Part shown: piece after piece, positions 22,441 through 33,562 of the stretch | Position numbering within the stretch: position 1 is the stretch's first letter | How the letters are laid out: each line of letters opens with the position of its first letter | Origin: Cryptomeria japonica | Taxonomy: Eukaryota > Streptophyta > Pinopsida > Cupressales > Cupressaceae | NCBI RefSeq assembly: GCF_030272615.1 | Contig: NC_081413.1 | Location: forward strand, 25,290,966 to 25,354,965 | Reading direction: 5' to 3' | Length of the DNA stretch: 64,000 nt | The notes under the pieces: model-generated | The model's input: only the letters and a program-made list of their open reading frames with translations | Told to the model about the DNA's origin: nothing | The model's database searches: none | Position numbers and translations under genes: made by a program

Positions 22441-24599
22441 TGTTAGTATATTAGTCACAACTAAAACGAAATACAAATGAACTTAAAAACCTTAACATGC
22501 ATATCAAGAGAGATATAAAGCATACATAAACAAAAAAGGGAAATAAAACCCCCCAAGATGCTCATAGATATTCCTCCCTTGTTCCTCTCCTCTCCAAGTC
22601 CCACATGAGTGTAGCTCTCAGATTTTTACACTATCCATGGATGTTATATGAAGATTCAAGATGGTTGTGAAAATAAAAACAAATGCTTATGTTGTTGGCA
22701 TTCTACACTCTATGAGAATATGGTTGATGTTGTCATTGATGGCAACCAACCAGTAACATGTTTCTACACAGGCACCGACAGGCACAGGCACCGGCACTAA
22801 CAGGCATATTCACCGGCATCCAGATTACACTAGCAATAAAGTATACCAGCTCTCAGGCCGACATGAGACAAGTTTTGTTTATGTGAATTATATTGTAAAT
22901 GTAATTAATTATTTGTAAGCCGACATGATGTATTGTAAAGACTCATATATGTATGAGATCTTATAAATCATTTTAAAAAGGAAGAATAAGGATAGGTGAT
23001 TATTATTGGTATATGTAAAGACAACGAAAGGTTTTTGTTAAGGTATCTAACTGAGCTTAAACCGGTACTGAACCAGGCATTTGAGATGCTATTTTGAGCA
23101 GTACATTGTATTGGATTTAATTATCCATTTGGTAGTCAGTAAGACTCTTCTATTGAGCAATGAGCTCTAGGCAGTTGGCCTTCCTGCATGTGCAAGCCCA
23201 TGTTGTAAGTAATATTTATTCATATTGGCCAATGAGTAAATATTGTGGGTCAAAAATCCCACCGAGGTTTTTCCCACACCGGGTTTCCTCTCTAAAATAT
23301 TTTGTGTTATGGTGTGCATTTATGTTGTCTCTATTATTTTTCTTTACTGCATTATTTCTTGTTTACCGGTGCATTGATTTGGGTTGCAAAATTATAAATA
23401 AGGTTAAATATTTTTTTAACCAGTTAGATATTGATTCACCCCCCTCTCAGAGTCTTTGGGATTGCCATTGAATCTAACATATGCAAGTGTAAATGATTTA
23501 CTATGAGAGAGAACCTAATTAGTCTATGTAAATCTTAGTATAATAACAATGCAAATGCTTCTTAATGCTCTCTAAAATGACTATAATTTTGATGCACAAA
23601 AGACTTATGATCCCCAAAAATGAAGAATGAGAGCTCTATTTATAGGAGAAATAGGGCAATGGATGATCAAGATTGAATGGGCTTGTGAAGGGCTAAGATT
23701 GATGGATTTGTGATCCATGTGATGGCTTTCAACCCAATCCCATGATGACAAGTGTCAACATGAGATGGCTTGAGAGGAGAGGGAAGAAGCATTAAACGTT
23801 TGAGATGACATGAAGGTTACCCTAGGAGGATTTGGTTAGGCTTGAGTTAGTGAATAAAGTTTTTATCCAATGAATAATGCCTTTATCCAATGGATAAACT
23901 CTTGTTCAAGAGTTAATGGAGATAACCATGGTCAAAGCAATGAATGCTTGAAGAGACCCATGAGTTAAATGAAGGTTGAGTTAGAGGAAAAGCCTCTAAC
24001 CATGTGGGTGAGTTGAGTTAACCATTAATGGTTATGTAAGAGCCATAAATGGTTTGGAAGACTTTAGGGATTAACTTGTTGAAGGATAAAAAGTCTTTAA
24101 TGCATTTCAAAGACTTTGGAGGCTTTGAGAAGTGACTTCTCTTTGCTTAGGAATGTGACAATAATTAGAAGATGAATTAGGTTAAATTGGAATGGATTAG
24201 AAGAATCTAGATGGGGTTTAGGAGGCAACTGGGTTTGGTGGGTGAGAGAAAATAGGATTTTATTTAAAATAAAATTCATTTATTTCAACTAAAATTGTGC
24301 AACTTGCATTTGTAGGAGAATGCAAGTGGGAGTGTTTTAGAGATTTAAATAAATATTTATTTATTTTAAATGAGGAAAGGGAGGTTAATTAAACAAATAT
24401 GCTTTATTCATTTAATTAATTGTTAGAGTATGGTTTAATGAAATAATTTAAATAAATTCAATAATTTATTTAATTAATAGGAGAAGAGGTTCAAGATGAA
24501 TTAATTAAATATTGATTTAATTAATTGTTGATTGATGGTTAAATAATCAAATAAATACTAATATTCATTTAATTAAGTGAACACATTTATGTGTCTACA
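22441..24599 (-). repeat. Solo LTR of family B, minus orientation, containing a solo LTR-C
   Basis: On the minus strand it starts TGTAGACACATAAATG at 24599 and ends ATACTAACA at 22441. CTCCT flanks it at 22436-22440 and 24600-24604, a perfect duplication. Its body matches the LTR of element B at 46460 onwards: the same AT-rich start, the CCCACTTGCATTCTCCTA block, the TATA box (TATTTATA on the plus strand at 23637-23644) and the AGGAACAAGGGAGG block. A further solo LTR (22693-23479) sits inside it. It lies in the leader of element A. Confidence 0.9.
22693..23479 (+). repeat. Solo LTR of family C inside the solo LTR-B
   Basis: Starts TGTTGGCATT, ends AATCTAACA. Flanks TATGT (22688-22692) and TATGC (23480-23484) agree at four of five bases. 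It shares the GAGCTCTAGGC block (about 23152-23200), the CACCGAGGTTTTTCCCACAC block and the ATTGATTCACCCCCC end with the LTR-C element at 4571-11170. Its TATA region has inverted arms CTCATA/TATGAG at 22942-22957. Confidence 0.88.
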
Positions 24600-24604
24600 C
24601 TCCT

Positions 24605-25389
24605 AATCTGATATTTTGCAACTTGCCTAAGGAAATCCAACCAAACATTATGTCTTTTCAATAATTTTCGTAGGCACTTAGATTTAATTAGGGGGTAAAA
24701 GAATAACTTGTTTGATTGTGTTTGGGGAAAGTGTAGAGGTAGGAGAGTATGCTCTTGTCTATATAGACAATAAGAAATCCAGACCCTCGAATCTTTTCTA
24801 GTTTGTTGCGTGCATACCCTTAGTGGGCATGCCTCTCGATTTGCCTAGCACACTCGCATAGGCATTGGCGGGAGGAAGACGACCCAAGTGAGTATGGCTA
24901 AAACCCAAGCATTCCAACTCACTATAATAAATAGGTCTTTTGAGATGAAAATCTTAGAGGACGGAGCTATTTGAGTTTATACTCATATCGAGCACTTTGT
25001 AGGGGCCCTTGAGGTCTAAATCACGCTTGTGTGACTACATCTTGCTTGGTACTTTGTAGGGCTATAGGCCTCAATTGCGCTTGTGCGACTACAAGGAGTA
25101 GTCTTCAAATGAAAATCCATACTAAAAATCCTAGGACTAGAAACCACCTGGTTCACCTCTGAAAGGTGGATGATCTTTGTGCAAGGGAGATAGTAACTCT
25201 CCCAAGAGATTTTCCATATCATGCCCCCATTAGCATTTGGAGTCGGCTAATACGGCATCGAGAATCCATTGCGTAAAACTCAGCAGCCATATTCTGATTA
25301 GCTATTGGGTGTGTACTTGAGTCAGCAAACAAAGATTTTCCTCCTCATCCAACTTCCTAGGATAGCGCATTATATGGTCAACGTGTATT
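24605..25389 (+). other. Leader of element A, second part, with a tandem duplication
   Basis: Non-coding, more GC-rich than its surroundings. Units at 24992-25040 and 25049-25094 are imperfect tandem copies (ACTTTGTAGGG ... GCTTGTGTGACTACA against ACTTTGTAGGG ... GCTTGTGCGACTACA). Other structured-looking stretches lie at 24800-24900. No coding frame that I can support. Confidence 0.5.
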
Positions 25390-28300
25390 CATTGCTTGAT
25401 ATCTCTTGCCAAGTCCATCATTCTCCAACCAATCAATCGTCCCTCTTTCCAAATTTCATCTTGTTGTCATCAAATCCCTAATCCATTTCTATCTATCCAA
25501 GCAATTCTCCAATCCCCCAATCTAATTTCATCCATTCAAGCAATCATCCTTTCACAACCAATATTGTCATCCAAATCATTCATTTGACTTTGGGTAGTCT
25601 TCTTATTATCTATCCATTCTTCCATAATCATTCTTCTTCTAATCCAATCAAATCTCCAAAATTCCAATTAATCAATCAATCCATCTTTCTAATCTAGTTA
25701 TCCAATCCCTCATCAATCAATCATCCAATCCATCACCAATTCCCATCTAAGTCCCAATCTAAAGGCTAAGGTGTCATCCTAATCCAAATCAGTCCTATCC
25801 TCAATCAAATCAAATCCAATTCAATCCTATTCAATCCAATCAAATCGAATCAAGTCCTAATCCAAGGACCAATCCAATTGAATCGAGTCCAATCCATCAT
25901 CATTCAAAGCCAAGTCCTAATCCCCATCTTCATTCAACATCATCATATCATCCTTCTCCTCCAAAACATACTCATCCAATTCCAATCTAATCCCTCGTTC
26001 TCAACATGCCTACCCAGAATTTCAAAGCTTGGTATGAGCAGATGCTCATGGAAGTTCACGAACCACCTCAACCTGCCTACCAAGTCAATCCCATAACCTC
26101 CCATCCATCTGTCATATCCCCATTTGTTTCATCTCAACACACTATATCCAATCGCAATCTATATCATATCTCTTACCCTTCCTCTACCTTTGAGAAGGTA
26201 AATCCATCTTATTCCCCATCTATATCTCTGTATTATCCCTCATCCACATATATACCTCCGTCTCCCCTCCCATCCATATCACAATCTCCATCCTTTTACA
26301 ACACATTCATTACCTCTACTCCCCATCTAGATCCTTTACTCCATAATCCTACAAGCATTAATCCTAATTCCCCAATCCATTATCCCAATCCTCCATCCAA
26401 TCCTAATCCCCCAATCCATTATCCCAATCCATCTAATCCTAATCCTCCAAAATCTGTATTATCCACATCCTCCAAGTCCATCATCCATAATCTTATCCAA
26501 GACATGCTAGCAAAGGAGACAAAATCCACACCTCTAAATCAAGTTGCCTCGTCTCCTCAAGTCCTCCATCCACCTCAATCACCTCCACCTCAAAACAAAT
26601 CCCAATCCTCCGCACTTCATGATACCCCCATTCCTCCATCTACTCACATCGAAGCTTCCATATCCTCCTCTATCACACAATCCCCACAACTCCAAACATA
26701 CCAAAAGCTTGTTTCAAAAATGCTAGCATAGAATCCTCTCCATCTCATGATGCATCTCCTTCAACTCCATCTAATGATCTCAGTCCCTCCACTTCCTCTC
26801 ATGATCATATGATTCCTCTACCCAAACCTCTCCCTCCATCGCATGATCCTCTTCCATCTCATGATTCAATCACCCCTCCCACTCCATCTCATGATGCCCT
26901 CCCTAGGCAAGATCAAAGTATCCCTTCATCTCCATGTCATGGTCCCAATCCATCTAAAGATCCCAATCCTCCTTCCACATCTCGTCTCCCTCAAGATGGA
27001 CTCGCATCTTGTTTATGAAATAATAAGTATCCTATTGGGAAAAGAAACGCTCGAGATGTTGGTACATCTCCTATTCCTCCAAAATCCCACCATCCCTAAT
27101 CTTCCACATCCATTTTGGGACCCTATGTTCTAAAGTTAAATCCTCCATTCTTTCCATCCATTTTGGGTCCTTACATCCCTCCTTCCACCACCCCATCACC
27201 TCAAATAATCCCTAAGAAAGATAAACAAAGGCACACATCATTGAATGCCTTCCAAAACTCTCCTTCCATCATCCCACCATCCATAAAATCCATCAACCCT
27301 TCATCGTCATACACCTGTCCCATTGCTATTGGAAGCAATTTGGATGCCCAATCTAAAAGGCATAAAGCTCAAAATCCACAAAAATCAAAGGATCAACATG
27401 TCCCCTCAAAACGACATGCTCAAAAGAAAAATATGATCCAAAAGAAAGAAAAATAAAAAAGGCCACAAAGGCCCCAAAAGAAAAAATCAAAAAGTATGTG
27501 GATTCCCAAACTACTCAAAGAAGCAATGCATCTCAAAGTAAAATCCAAATTGTCATCCAAACTTGTTGATCCAAAAGCTCCATCCATTCATAAGTCCTCC
27601 AATTCTCCATCTAACACTCCTCCATCTTCAAAATCCATTTTGGGTCCTTATGTCCCAAATTCCACCATCTCAACTCCATCATCCCCTTCTTCTATTTTGG
27701 GTCTTCATTTCCCAAAATCCACACTTTATCCTCCATCTAATCCAAAATCCTCTCCTCCACTACTCCACCACCCTTCAAGGTGTATGCCAAATTTGTTCTT
27801 CCACAAATTTTTCAAAACCCCATCTATTATTCACCATCCATTTTTCACAATCCCATTTTGTTAGTCCAATCCTTTGCAAATCCTTATCTTCCATCCCCTA
27901 TCCATTTCATCTCCCCAATTATTGTTATCAACATCTATGAGCATAACTCCAGTTCAAAGAAATACTAAGGGATACCATCCATGGAACTAGATGCTTGCAT
28001 GAGTCCTCCCTTCCTCCTTAACACATCCACTATCTTCCATATCCACTCATCCTCATTCTTATCCATCCAAACTATTCCAAAAAATTCAACAAAAAAAAAG
28101 AAGCAAAAAAATAAATCAGAAAAAGTAAAGAAAAAACATTTCATCCAATGGTGAAAACCACTTCTTGTGGTGCCTTTGGTAAGTACCATGATGAAAACTT
28201 GGCAAACAATATTTATGTGTAATCCCCCCTCTTGCACTCTACACTTGGGGGCAAGCTTCATCCATGTTATCCTACCATCTTCATTATCCATATCTCTTAT

Positions 28301-29100
28301 CCTTTATCCACCTCCTGTCTGCATCCATCCTCCTTTCCTATCTTTGATCTTGACTATCCTATCCATATCCTCCATCTCATATCCCTCATCCTATCCAAAT
28401 TCAATCCTCCATTCTTATCTTTAGTCTTGATCATGTTAAAGGAAAAATAATATGCATGCATGCTTTGGAAAACACAAGCCTTAAATCCTCTACCATCCAT
28501 ATCCATTACATATTATCCTTCAAACTCATACATCTTTATCCACCATACTTACATCCTTAATTCCACTACCTCTCTTCTGGGGCATAGCACTCATTTGCAA
28601 CATAGTCCTTGGGTCTCCATCATCCTACCCTCCATCCTTTATTCCTCCATTTCCTATCCATATCCATCCACTTGCTTCATCTATCCAAACAATATCTTCA
28701 TCCATTCATCCATCCTTTTACAGATCTGTGGTTCTCCCTTATCATTGGTTCCAGTCCATCTATCCTGTATCCATAATCCCATTCAATCCAATCCAATCAT
28801 ATTACTCATCTCATCCAACTCAATCCACTCCAATCTGATCATATCCCCATCTATATACTTGATCCAATCCCATCATATCATATCACCCAATCCAATCCTA
28901 CTCAATCATACATCCCCTATTTCATCATATCTAATCGTTTATTCTTTCTCCATCCTCTTTCAATCCATCAAACTGATATTTTCCCATCTACCTGAGCTTA
29001 CACTAATGTGTGCCTAATCCAAGCACCCATCCATACTTTGCTAATCAAATCCAAACAACAATCCTCTCATCTGCAGACCCCGCACATCCACCTTGCCTTT
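25390..29100 (+). pseudogene. G-poor region of element A coding Pro/Ser/Asn-rich sequence
   Basis: Over about 3.7 kb the plus strand is nearly all C, A and T, with endless CCATCC, CCAATCC and TCCTCC variants. The longest frame is 26006-26731, with MPTQNFKAWYEQMLMEVHEPPQPAY followed by proline/serine/isoleucine/tyrosine-rich sequence. Pro-rich frames at 26809-27018 and 27115-27456 continue the theme, the latter ending in a Lys/Gln-rich basic tail. This part holds no gag CCHC, protease or RT motif. It occupies the place of gag-pol. It may be a gag-derived disordered protein, or simply a repeat-expanded non-coding interior in which any frame reads Pro/Ser. Coding status is doubtful. Confidence 0.45.
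28150..28265 (+). other. Post-pol block of element A shared with element B
   Basis: It contains TGGTGCCTTTGGTAAGTACC, then ATGATGAAAACTTGGCAAAC, then CTTGGGGGCAAG. Element B has the same ordered strings after its integrase at about 58208-58440 (GGTGGCACCTTGGGTAAGTG, GATGGTGAAAACCTGGCAAAC, CTGGGGGCAATG). Both follow A-rich DNA. Presumed cis-acting or relict 3' sequence. Confidence 0.65.
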
Positions 29101-29876
29101 AGCCAATCATCAACCTGTATCTAAATCGATCACCTGCCCATCGGGACGCATCCTTCCCTAGTCCGAAAATTTATCCAGATCCATGTCCTACTCTTGGAAA
29201 GAGATGTCAGTTGGTCATGTGCATGTTTTTTGCATGCTTGATATTTTCTCTTTAATGTTCATCTTGTGTCCCAGGACTATACTTTCTCATGACTGCCTTG
29301 ATCATCCTATATCTTGGTATGTCTTGGCTGGTGTATAATGGGGCATATTTTTCATGGCATAGTGTGTTTGAAGGTTTTCCTTTTACGAACCGGCAACCCT
29401 ACATTAGTGTTTATCAACACTTGCATGGTTGTGTGCAAGAGATTCATGTTTGTCTGAGTGTTAGTCCATATCTTAGATCTTCATATAATCATGGTTCTTA
29501 TAATCAGTGGTGTAAACTATCCATGGAAATATCAAACCTAGGTTTTCTCTCTATATTTGCTCAACAATAAATCCCATCCATTTATCATTTATTTATCTCA
29601 TTTCATTCACAAGACTCCAATCCATTCATTTATTCCCTCTTTCATCATCGTCATCATTTCATTACCTAGTCTTCTAATCCATTTCGAGAGCACACCTGTG
29701 TTATTCGAACCCGCATGTCCTCTCAAGGGGGAATACAACTACTTTCTCATCATCCTTCCTCCTCATCATTCTTCCTCATCTTATGACTGGGGCATCATGC
29801 TACTAGTCTTTGTCCTTTTCTTCCACTATGTTTTATTCTTCTTTGATATAACATCACTTCAGGACGCTATATCAAA
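28270..29876 (+). other. 3' non-coding part of element A
   Basis: Between the post-pol block and the purine tract. Pyrimidine-rich to about 29000, then mixed. I see short frames but no motif. Elements of this type often have long non-coding DNA here. Confidence 0.5.
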
Positions 29877-29877
29877 C

Positions 29878-29887
29878 AAGGGAAAAA
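29878..29887 (+). other. Polypurine tract of element A
   Basis: AAGGGAAAAA lies directly before the 3' LTR start TGTAGACACG at 29888. Confidence 0.75.
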
Positions 29888-30260
29888 TGTAGACACGTAA
29901 AATTAATATTTAATTAATTTAAGCTTGTCAACATAATTAATTGATTTAATTATGTTATCCTTATTCTTCTCAGTGTTAATTAAATCCAAATTAATTAATC
30001 TTGTCACTATTATCCAATAATTAATTTATCAAATAAATTAATTTGCCAAACTCTTCTAAAGTCCCTCCAATAATTATTTCCTCTAAACCCACTCGGTTAA
30101 TTAATTTTAATTAATTAAACTAGTCATGTGATTCCTACAAATCACTTTTCCTAATCCCACTTAACCTAATTAATTCTTCTAGAATCTCTCATAATCCCAC
30201 TTATCATTATTCTCCAATTTTAAATTCCAACTCATGTCACATCAACATTGAACCTCTCAA

Positions 30261-31250
30261 TTCTTCTGGACTATCCTCCAAAATAAGATCCTTACAGTTG
30301 ACAACCTAAAAGGCAGAGGTTTTGCCCTTCCTATCAGGTGTGTGTTGTGATTTCAAGAGGAAGAGTCTGTGGACCACCTTGCCCTCCACTGTTCCTTCTC
30401 AGCCTCAGTTTGGGAAAATTTCCTCAAGAGCTTTAGTTTAGCTTGGGTGTTTCTGAGTAGCATCAAAGATTTGTTCTCCTCCTGGAATATTCAATGGACT
30501 AACTCTTTTTTGAGATGTATGTGGTAGCTCTCTCTTCCTCACATCTTGTGGGGTCTTTGGAAAGAAAGAAACAACCGATCTTCAGGGATGTTTCCCTAAA
30601 TCAAGATATTGTATTCCAGAAAATTCAAAGGGCAATTCAGGAAAATATGGGAATCATGGAGGGTCCTTGTTACTCAAATAACTCCCTAGAGTCAAATATC
30701 TTAAGGGCTTGGAATATGAAGATCACCGATGGTCCTAATCTCAGCTACAATAGAAGGCTTGAAGCTAAATGGCAAACCCCTCCTCAAGGCTGGCTCAAAA
30801 TCAATTTTGATGGTCCAGCCAAAGGTAACCCAGGTCCTTCAGGTTGTGGAGCTATTCTTAGAGATCATAGAGGAATTTGCACAGAGATGACTACTGTCCC
30901 TATTGGAACCCAAACAAACCATAAAGCTAAAGCTATGGCAACTCTTCAAGGCATAATCCTAGCCAAAAAAATGGAATTGCCCCTATCTATGGATAGAAGG
31001 GGACTCAAATAATATAATAAAGTGCCTCAATGGGACCTCAAAACCTTCATGGTCGATTCACAACATAATCACTTCTGCTATTGATATTATTAGAACCTTT
31101 AAAAAATGCCATATCTCCCATATCTATCGAGAGGCCAACTGTTCTGCTGATCGGGCTGCCAATGTGGCGGTTAAAAGTGAGACAATTACCATGTGGATGG
31201 GTGAGAGTGGACTCCCCGAAGATGTCAGACAAATCATAAGTGATGAGTGA
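30261..31250 (+). pseudogene. LINE ORF2 C-terminal fragment: zf-RVT and RNase H
   Basis: The first 270 bases read the zf-RVT block found after RT in plant LINEs: DNLKGRGFALPIRC, then a stop replacing Cys, then ESVDHLALHCSFS with the conserved His and Cys. Two more stops and a frameshift follow. From about 30780 the RNase H fold begins with INFDGPAKGNPGPSGCGAIL (catalytic Asp in FDGP). After another frameshift near 30990 come WIEGDSNNIIKCL (catalytic Asp) and HIYREANCSADRAANVAV, ending TGA 31248-31250. RNase H removes the RNA strand during target-primed reverse transcription. Broken in at least two frames. Confidence 0.85.
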
Positions 31251-31461
31251 TATAGGAGTACCCCAAAGACTCTTGATTGACAGGGTAATAATGAGAAGTA
31301 CTAATGTGAGCACTTCAAGTTACTTCTATAATGAGAAAATCACTCATTATAACATCAATGCCATCGACTCCCACGCTTGTTGGGTAATTGTTTTAGCTCT
31401 GAAATGCTCTCTGTTTAACCAGCTCTGCAAGTTTCAAAATTTGGTTGTGAAAAGCGACATC

Positions 31462-33166
31462 ATGGGCGGAAATAGGAGACGTTATAAGCCAAGTAGCTGC
31501 AAAGAGTGGAAACAGAAGGAAGAGGTGCGGGGTATTTTGCAGAAGGGCGGTCTCTCGAACTTCATAGAGAGACTCCACGGCCGTGATGGAATGGTAACTA
31601 GCCTTTTCTGCAAAAACTGGAAGAAGGGCATGTTAAAAATGGGTGACCAGATGGTGGAAATTGATGAAGATTTAATTGCTAAAGCTACGAGTCTCAACAG
31701 GGAAGGCTGCAACTTCTACAGAGATAGGAAGGTCAGCAGGGAAGCCATTGAAAGGTACCCGGTTACTGAGAAAGAGAAAAAATGACTGGTAAAGTTGAGA
31801 AAAACCTACTACCCACCCAAGGCTTTTGCCAAACCCTGGTGGGAAATTCTTTTTGTTTTAATGCGGTATATAACTCTAGATGGTAGGTTTACGAAAGTCT
31901 ATGGGTATCATTTTGTTCTATTCAACCATTTTAGGCATAATGATAAGGTGAATTTTCCTTATTTCTTGCTTTTCTCAATGAATGCTTCCCTTAAAGCCTA
32001 CAAAGAGAATCCTTTGGGTGATATAGCAATGCACCAAGGCCTAATGGTCTTAATTTATGACCATTTAAAGGCCAGTCAAATTAACTAGATGCAGCCCTCT
32101 GTGGAATCTAAGGAAGAGATGTCTGATTCTGCTTTTTTGGAGGAGGAGGAATCCAACAATAATTCCTCATCTGGTACTAAGGATAGCTCTGATGATTCAG
32201 AGTATGAGAGTAGTAAGAAGAGGAAAACAAGACCCTCATCTTCCAAGGGCAAAAAACTTCAAACCAAACCCTTGATCAGCATCTCTTCGGAAGAAGAGGA
32301 TTCAGATTATTCTGAGGAGAAGAAGAACCCTAAAGGGTTGCTAAAGAAGAAAATCAAAAACCAAGCCCAGACCCGAAAAAAACATAAGAAAAAAGAGTAG
32401 ACTGGCAAGGAACCAGAAGCAGACAAGCAAGCTAGGACACTGGAAGCCGAGCATAGCCTGAAAAAGGAGGCAATGGAAGAGACTCTCAGGGCTGTCGACA
32501 CTATCTCCGCCCTCCATATCCCTAAAGATGAACAGGTAACCCCTAGAAAAGTGACTCCCCCCGAAGGCCCCCCTCCTGAGGGTTTGCATGGTTTTATGAA
32601 AACTATGGAATGGCTCATTAATGGTTACAAGAAAGCTATGGATGAGTATAAAAAACTATGCAACAGAGTCCTGATTCTGGAGAACATTAATATAGGGGAG
32701 AGGAATACAATGGCTGACTACATTGAGGATCTAAAAAACACTATTGCTAAAGTGAAAGACATCAGAGATGCTTTCAACCCCAGGTTTGAGAAGATTGAAA
32801 AGGAGATGCTGGACAGAAAAAGCCTTGCGGAAACTAGTGAAAAAACACTCTCAGATACTGTCACTAAAGTGGGAAAAGTTGAGGAGTGCCTTAAGAATAT
32901 CGCGGAGCAGAGCCTTAGTATCCTGAAAGTCTCGGCCAATAATACTCATACCCTCATCAGTAAGCTTGATGATGACAAGGAAATCCAAGAAAATTGACCT
33001 GGATGCTGAAGGTACAGGGGAAGCTCAAGGTCCCAGAACCTACACCATAAGCAAGAGGAAGGAAAAGAAAATGAACAAGAACCTAGAAGAGCTTAAAGCT
33101 ATACGGGCTACCTATGATGAGTTGGTGATAAAGGAAGAGGACCTACTAAAGAAAATTGTTGAGTAG
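31462..33166 (+). pseudogene. Extra LINE ORF: helical domain, acidic/basic linker, coiled coil
   Basis: Lies between ORF2 and the LINE 3' end. Function unknown. One frame runs from ATG 31462 with stops at 31783, 32086 and 32398, and a frameshift near 32990, to a TAG at 33164. An alternative ATG at 31243 overlaps the ORF2 stop. The first ~210 residues include IDEDLIAKATSLNREG and a hydrophobic helical part (FAKPWWEILFVLMRYITLDG, YGYHFVLFNHFRH). Then come about 100 residues of Ser/Glu runs and Lys-rich basic patches, a Lys/Glu stretch, and about 200 residues of coiled coil to the end. The layout resembles retroelement-borne plant mobile domain-like proteins and the ORF at 6909-10211. The 17-bp duplication encloses it, so it moved with the LINE. 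Confidence 0.65.
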
Positions 33167-33339
33167 CGTTTCCCCGGTTTCTTTGCTGTGTTTTGTTGTT
33201 TTGTTGCTTTGTTGTTCTTTCTGTACGCTGGTCTTCTGGCCAGTCGTTATGTATGTGGACTTTTAATCCTTTTGCTGCTCTTTATCTTCCTATGATGTAA
33301 AGGTTTCGGGTCCTTAAAACCTATTTTTTAATCAATCAG
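33167..33339 (+). other. LINE 3' untranslated end
   Basis: T/G-rich stretch with TTGTTGTTTTGTTGC, the inverted CTGGTCTTCTGGCCAG, and GGTTTCGGGTCCTTAAAACC, ending in TTTTTTAATCAATCAG before the target duplication. Plant LINE 3' ends commonly have this GCTGGTC...CTGGCCAG and GGTTTCGG pattern. There is no long poly(A). Confidence 0.75.
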
Positions 33340-33542
33340 AACATTGAAACTCTCAAAGAAATTCAAATTTCTTTGAATCTCCCTATGCATCCTTTATTTG
33401 GGAATTTTTAATTCCTCTCCCCTTTCCCCAAGGAATTTAATATTCCTCTTTATTCTCCCAAGGCATCCTTGATCCATGTCCACTATCTTAAATCAATCTT
33501 AGCCCTTCATGATCATATCAATCTTGGTCCTCCATTGGCCTC

Positions 33543-33562
33543 CTCCAATTTATAAATTGGAG
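33543..33562 (+). promoter_or_regulatory. TATA box of element A 3' LTR in a perfect palindrome
   Basis: CTCCAATTTATAAATTGGAG is exactly self-complementary over 20 bases, with TATAAA at the centre. Confidence 0.7.

Larger units (their letters stand above)
30261..33339 (+). mobile_element. 5'-truncated LINE with an extra downstream ORF
   Basis: A 17-bp target duplication AACATTGAACCTCTCAA (30244-30260) recurs with one mismatch at 33340-33356. The insert interrupts the LTR at the point where the intact copy reads on. Content from 5' to 3': a reverse-transcriptase zinc-finger block, an RNase H domain, a long extra ORF, and a LINE-type 3' end (TTTGTTGTTTTGTTGCTTTG, CTGGTCTTCTGGCCAG, GGTTTCGGGTCCTTAAAACC and T/A-rich end). 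Truncation at the 5' end and variable-length duplication are LINE hallmarks. RT and endonuclease are missing. Confidence 0.88.

Noticed and set aside
22261-22446. Short ORF in the leader of element A
   Set aside because: It runs into the solo LTR-B at 22441 and has no motif.
28460-29017. 185-codon ORF rich in Ser, Ile, Pro and Tyr
   Set aside because: Lies in the G-poor stretch where stops are rare in several frames; no motif and no start context.
29289-29892. Two ORFs of about 100 codons before the 3' LTR of element A
   Set aside because: No recognisable domain; they lie in the usual non-coding space before the purine tract.
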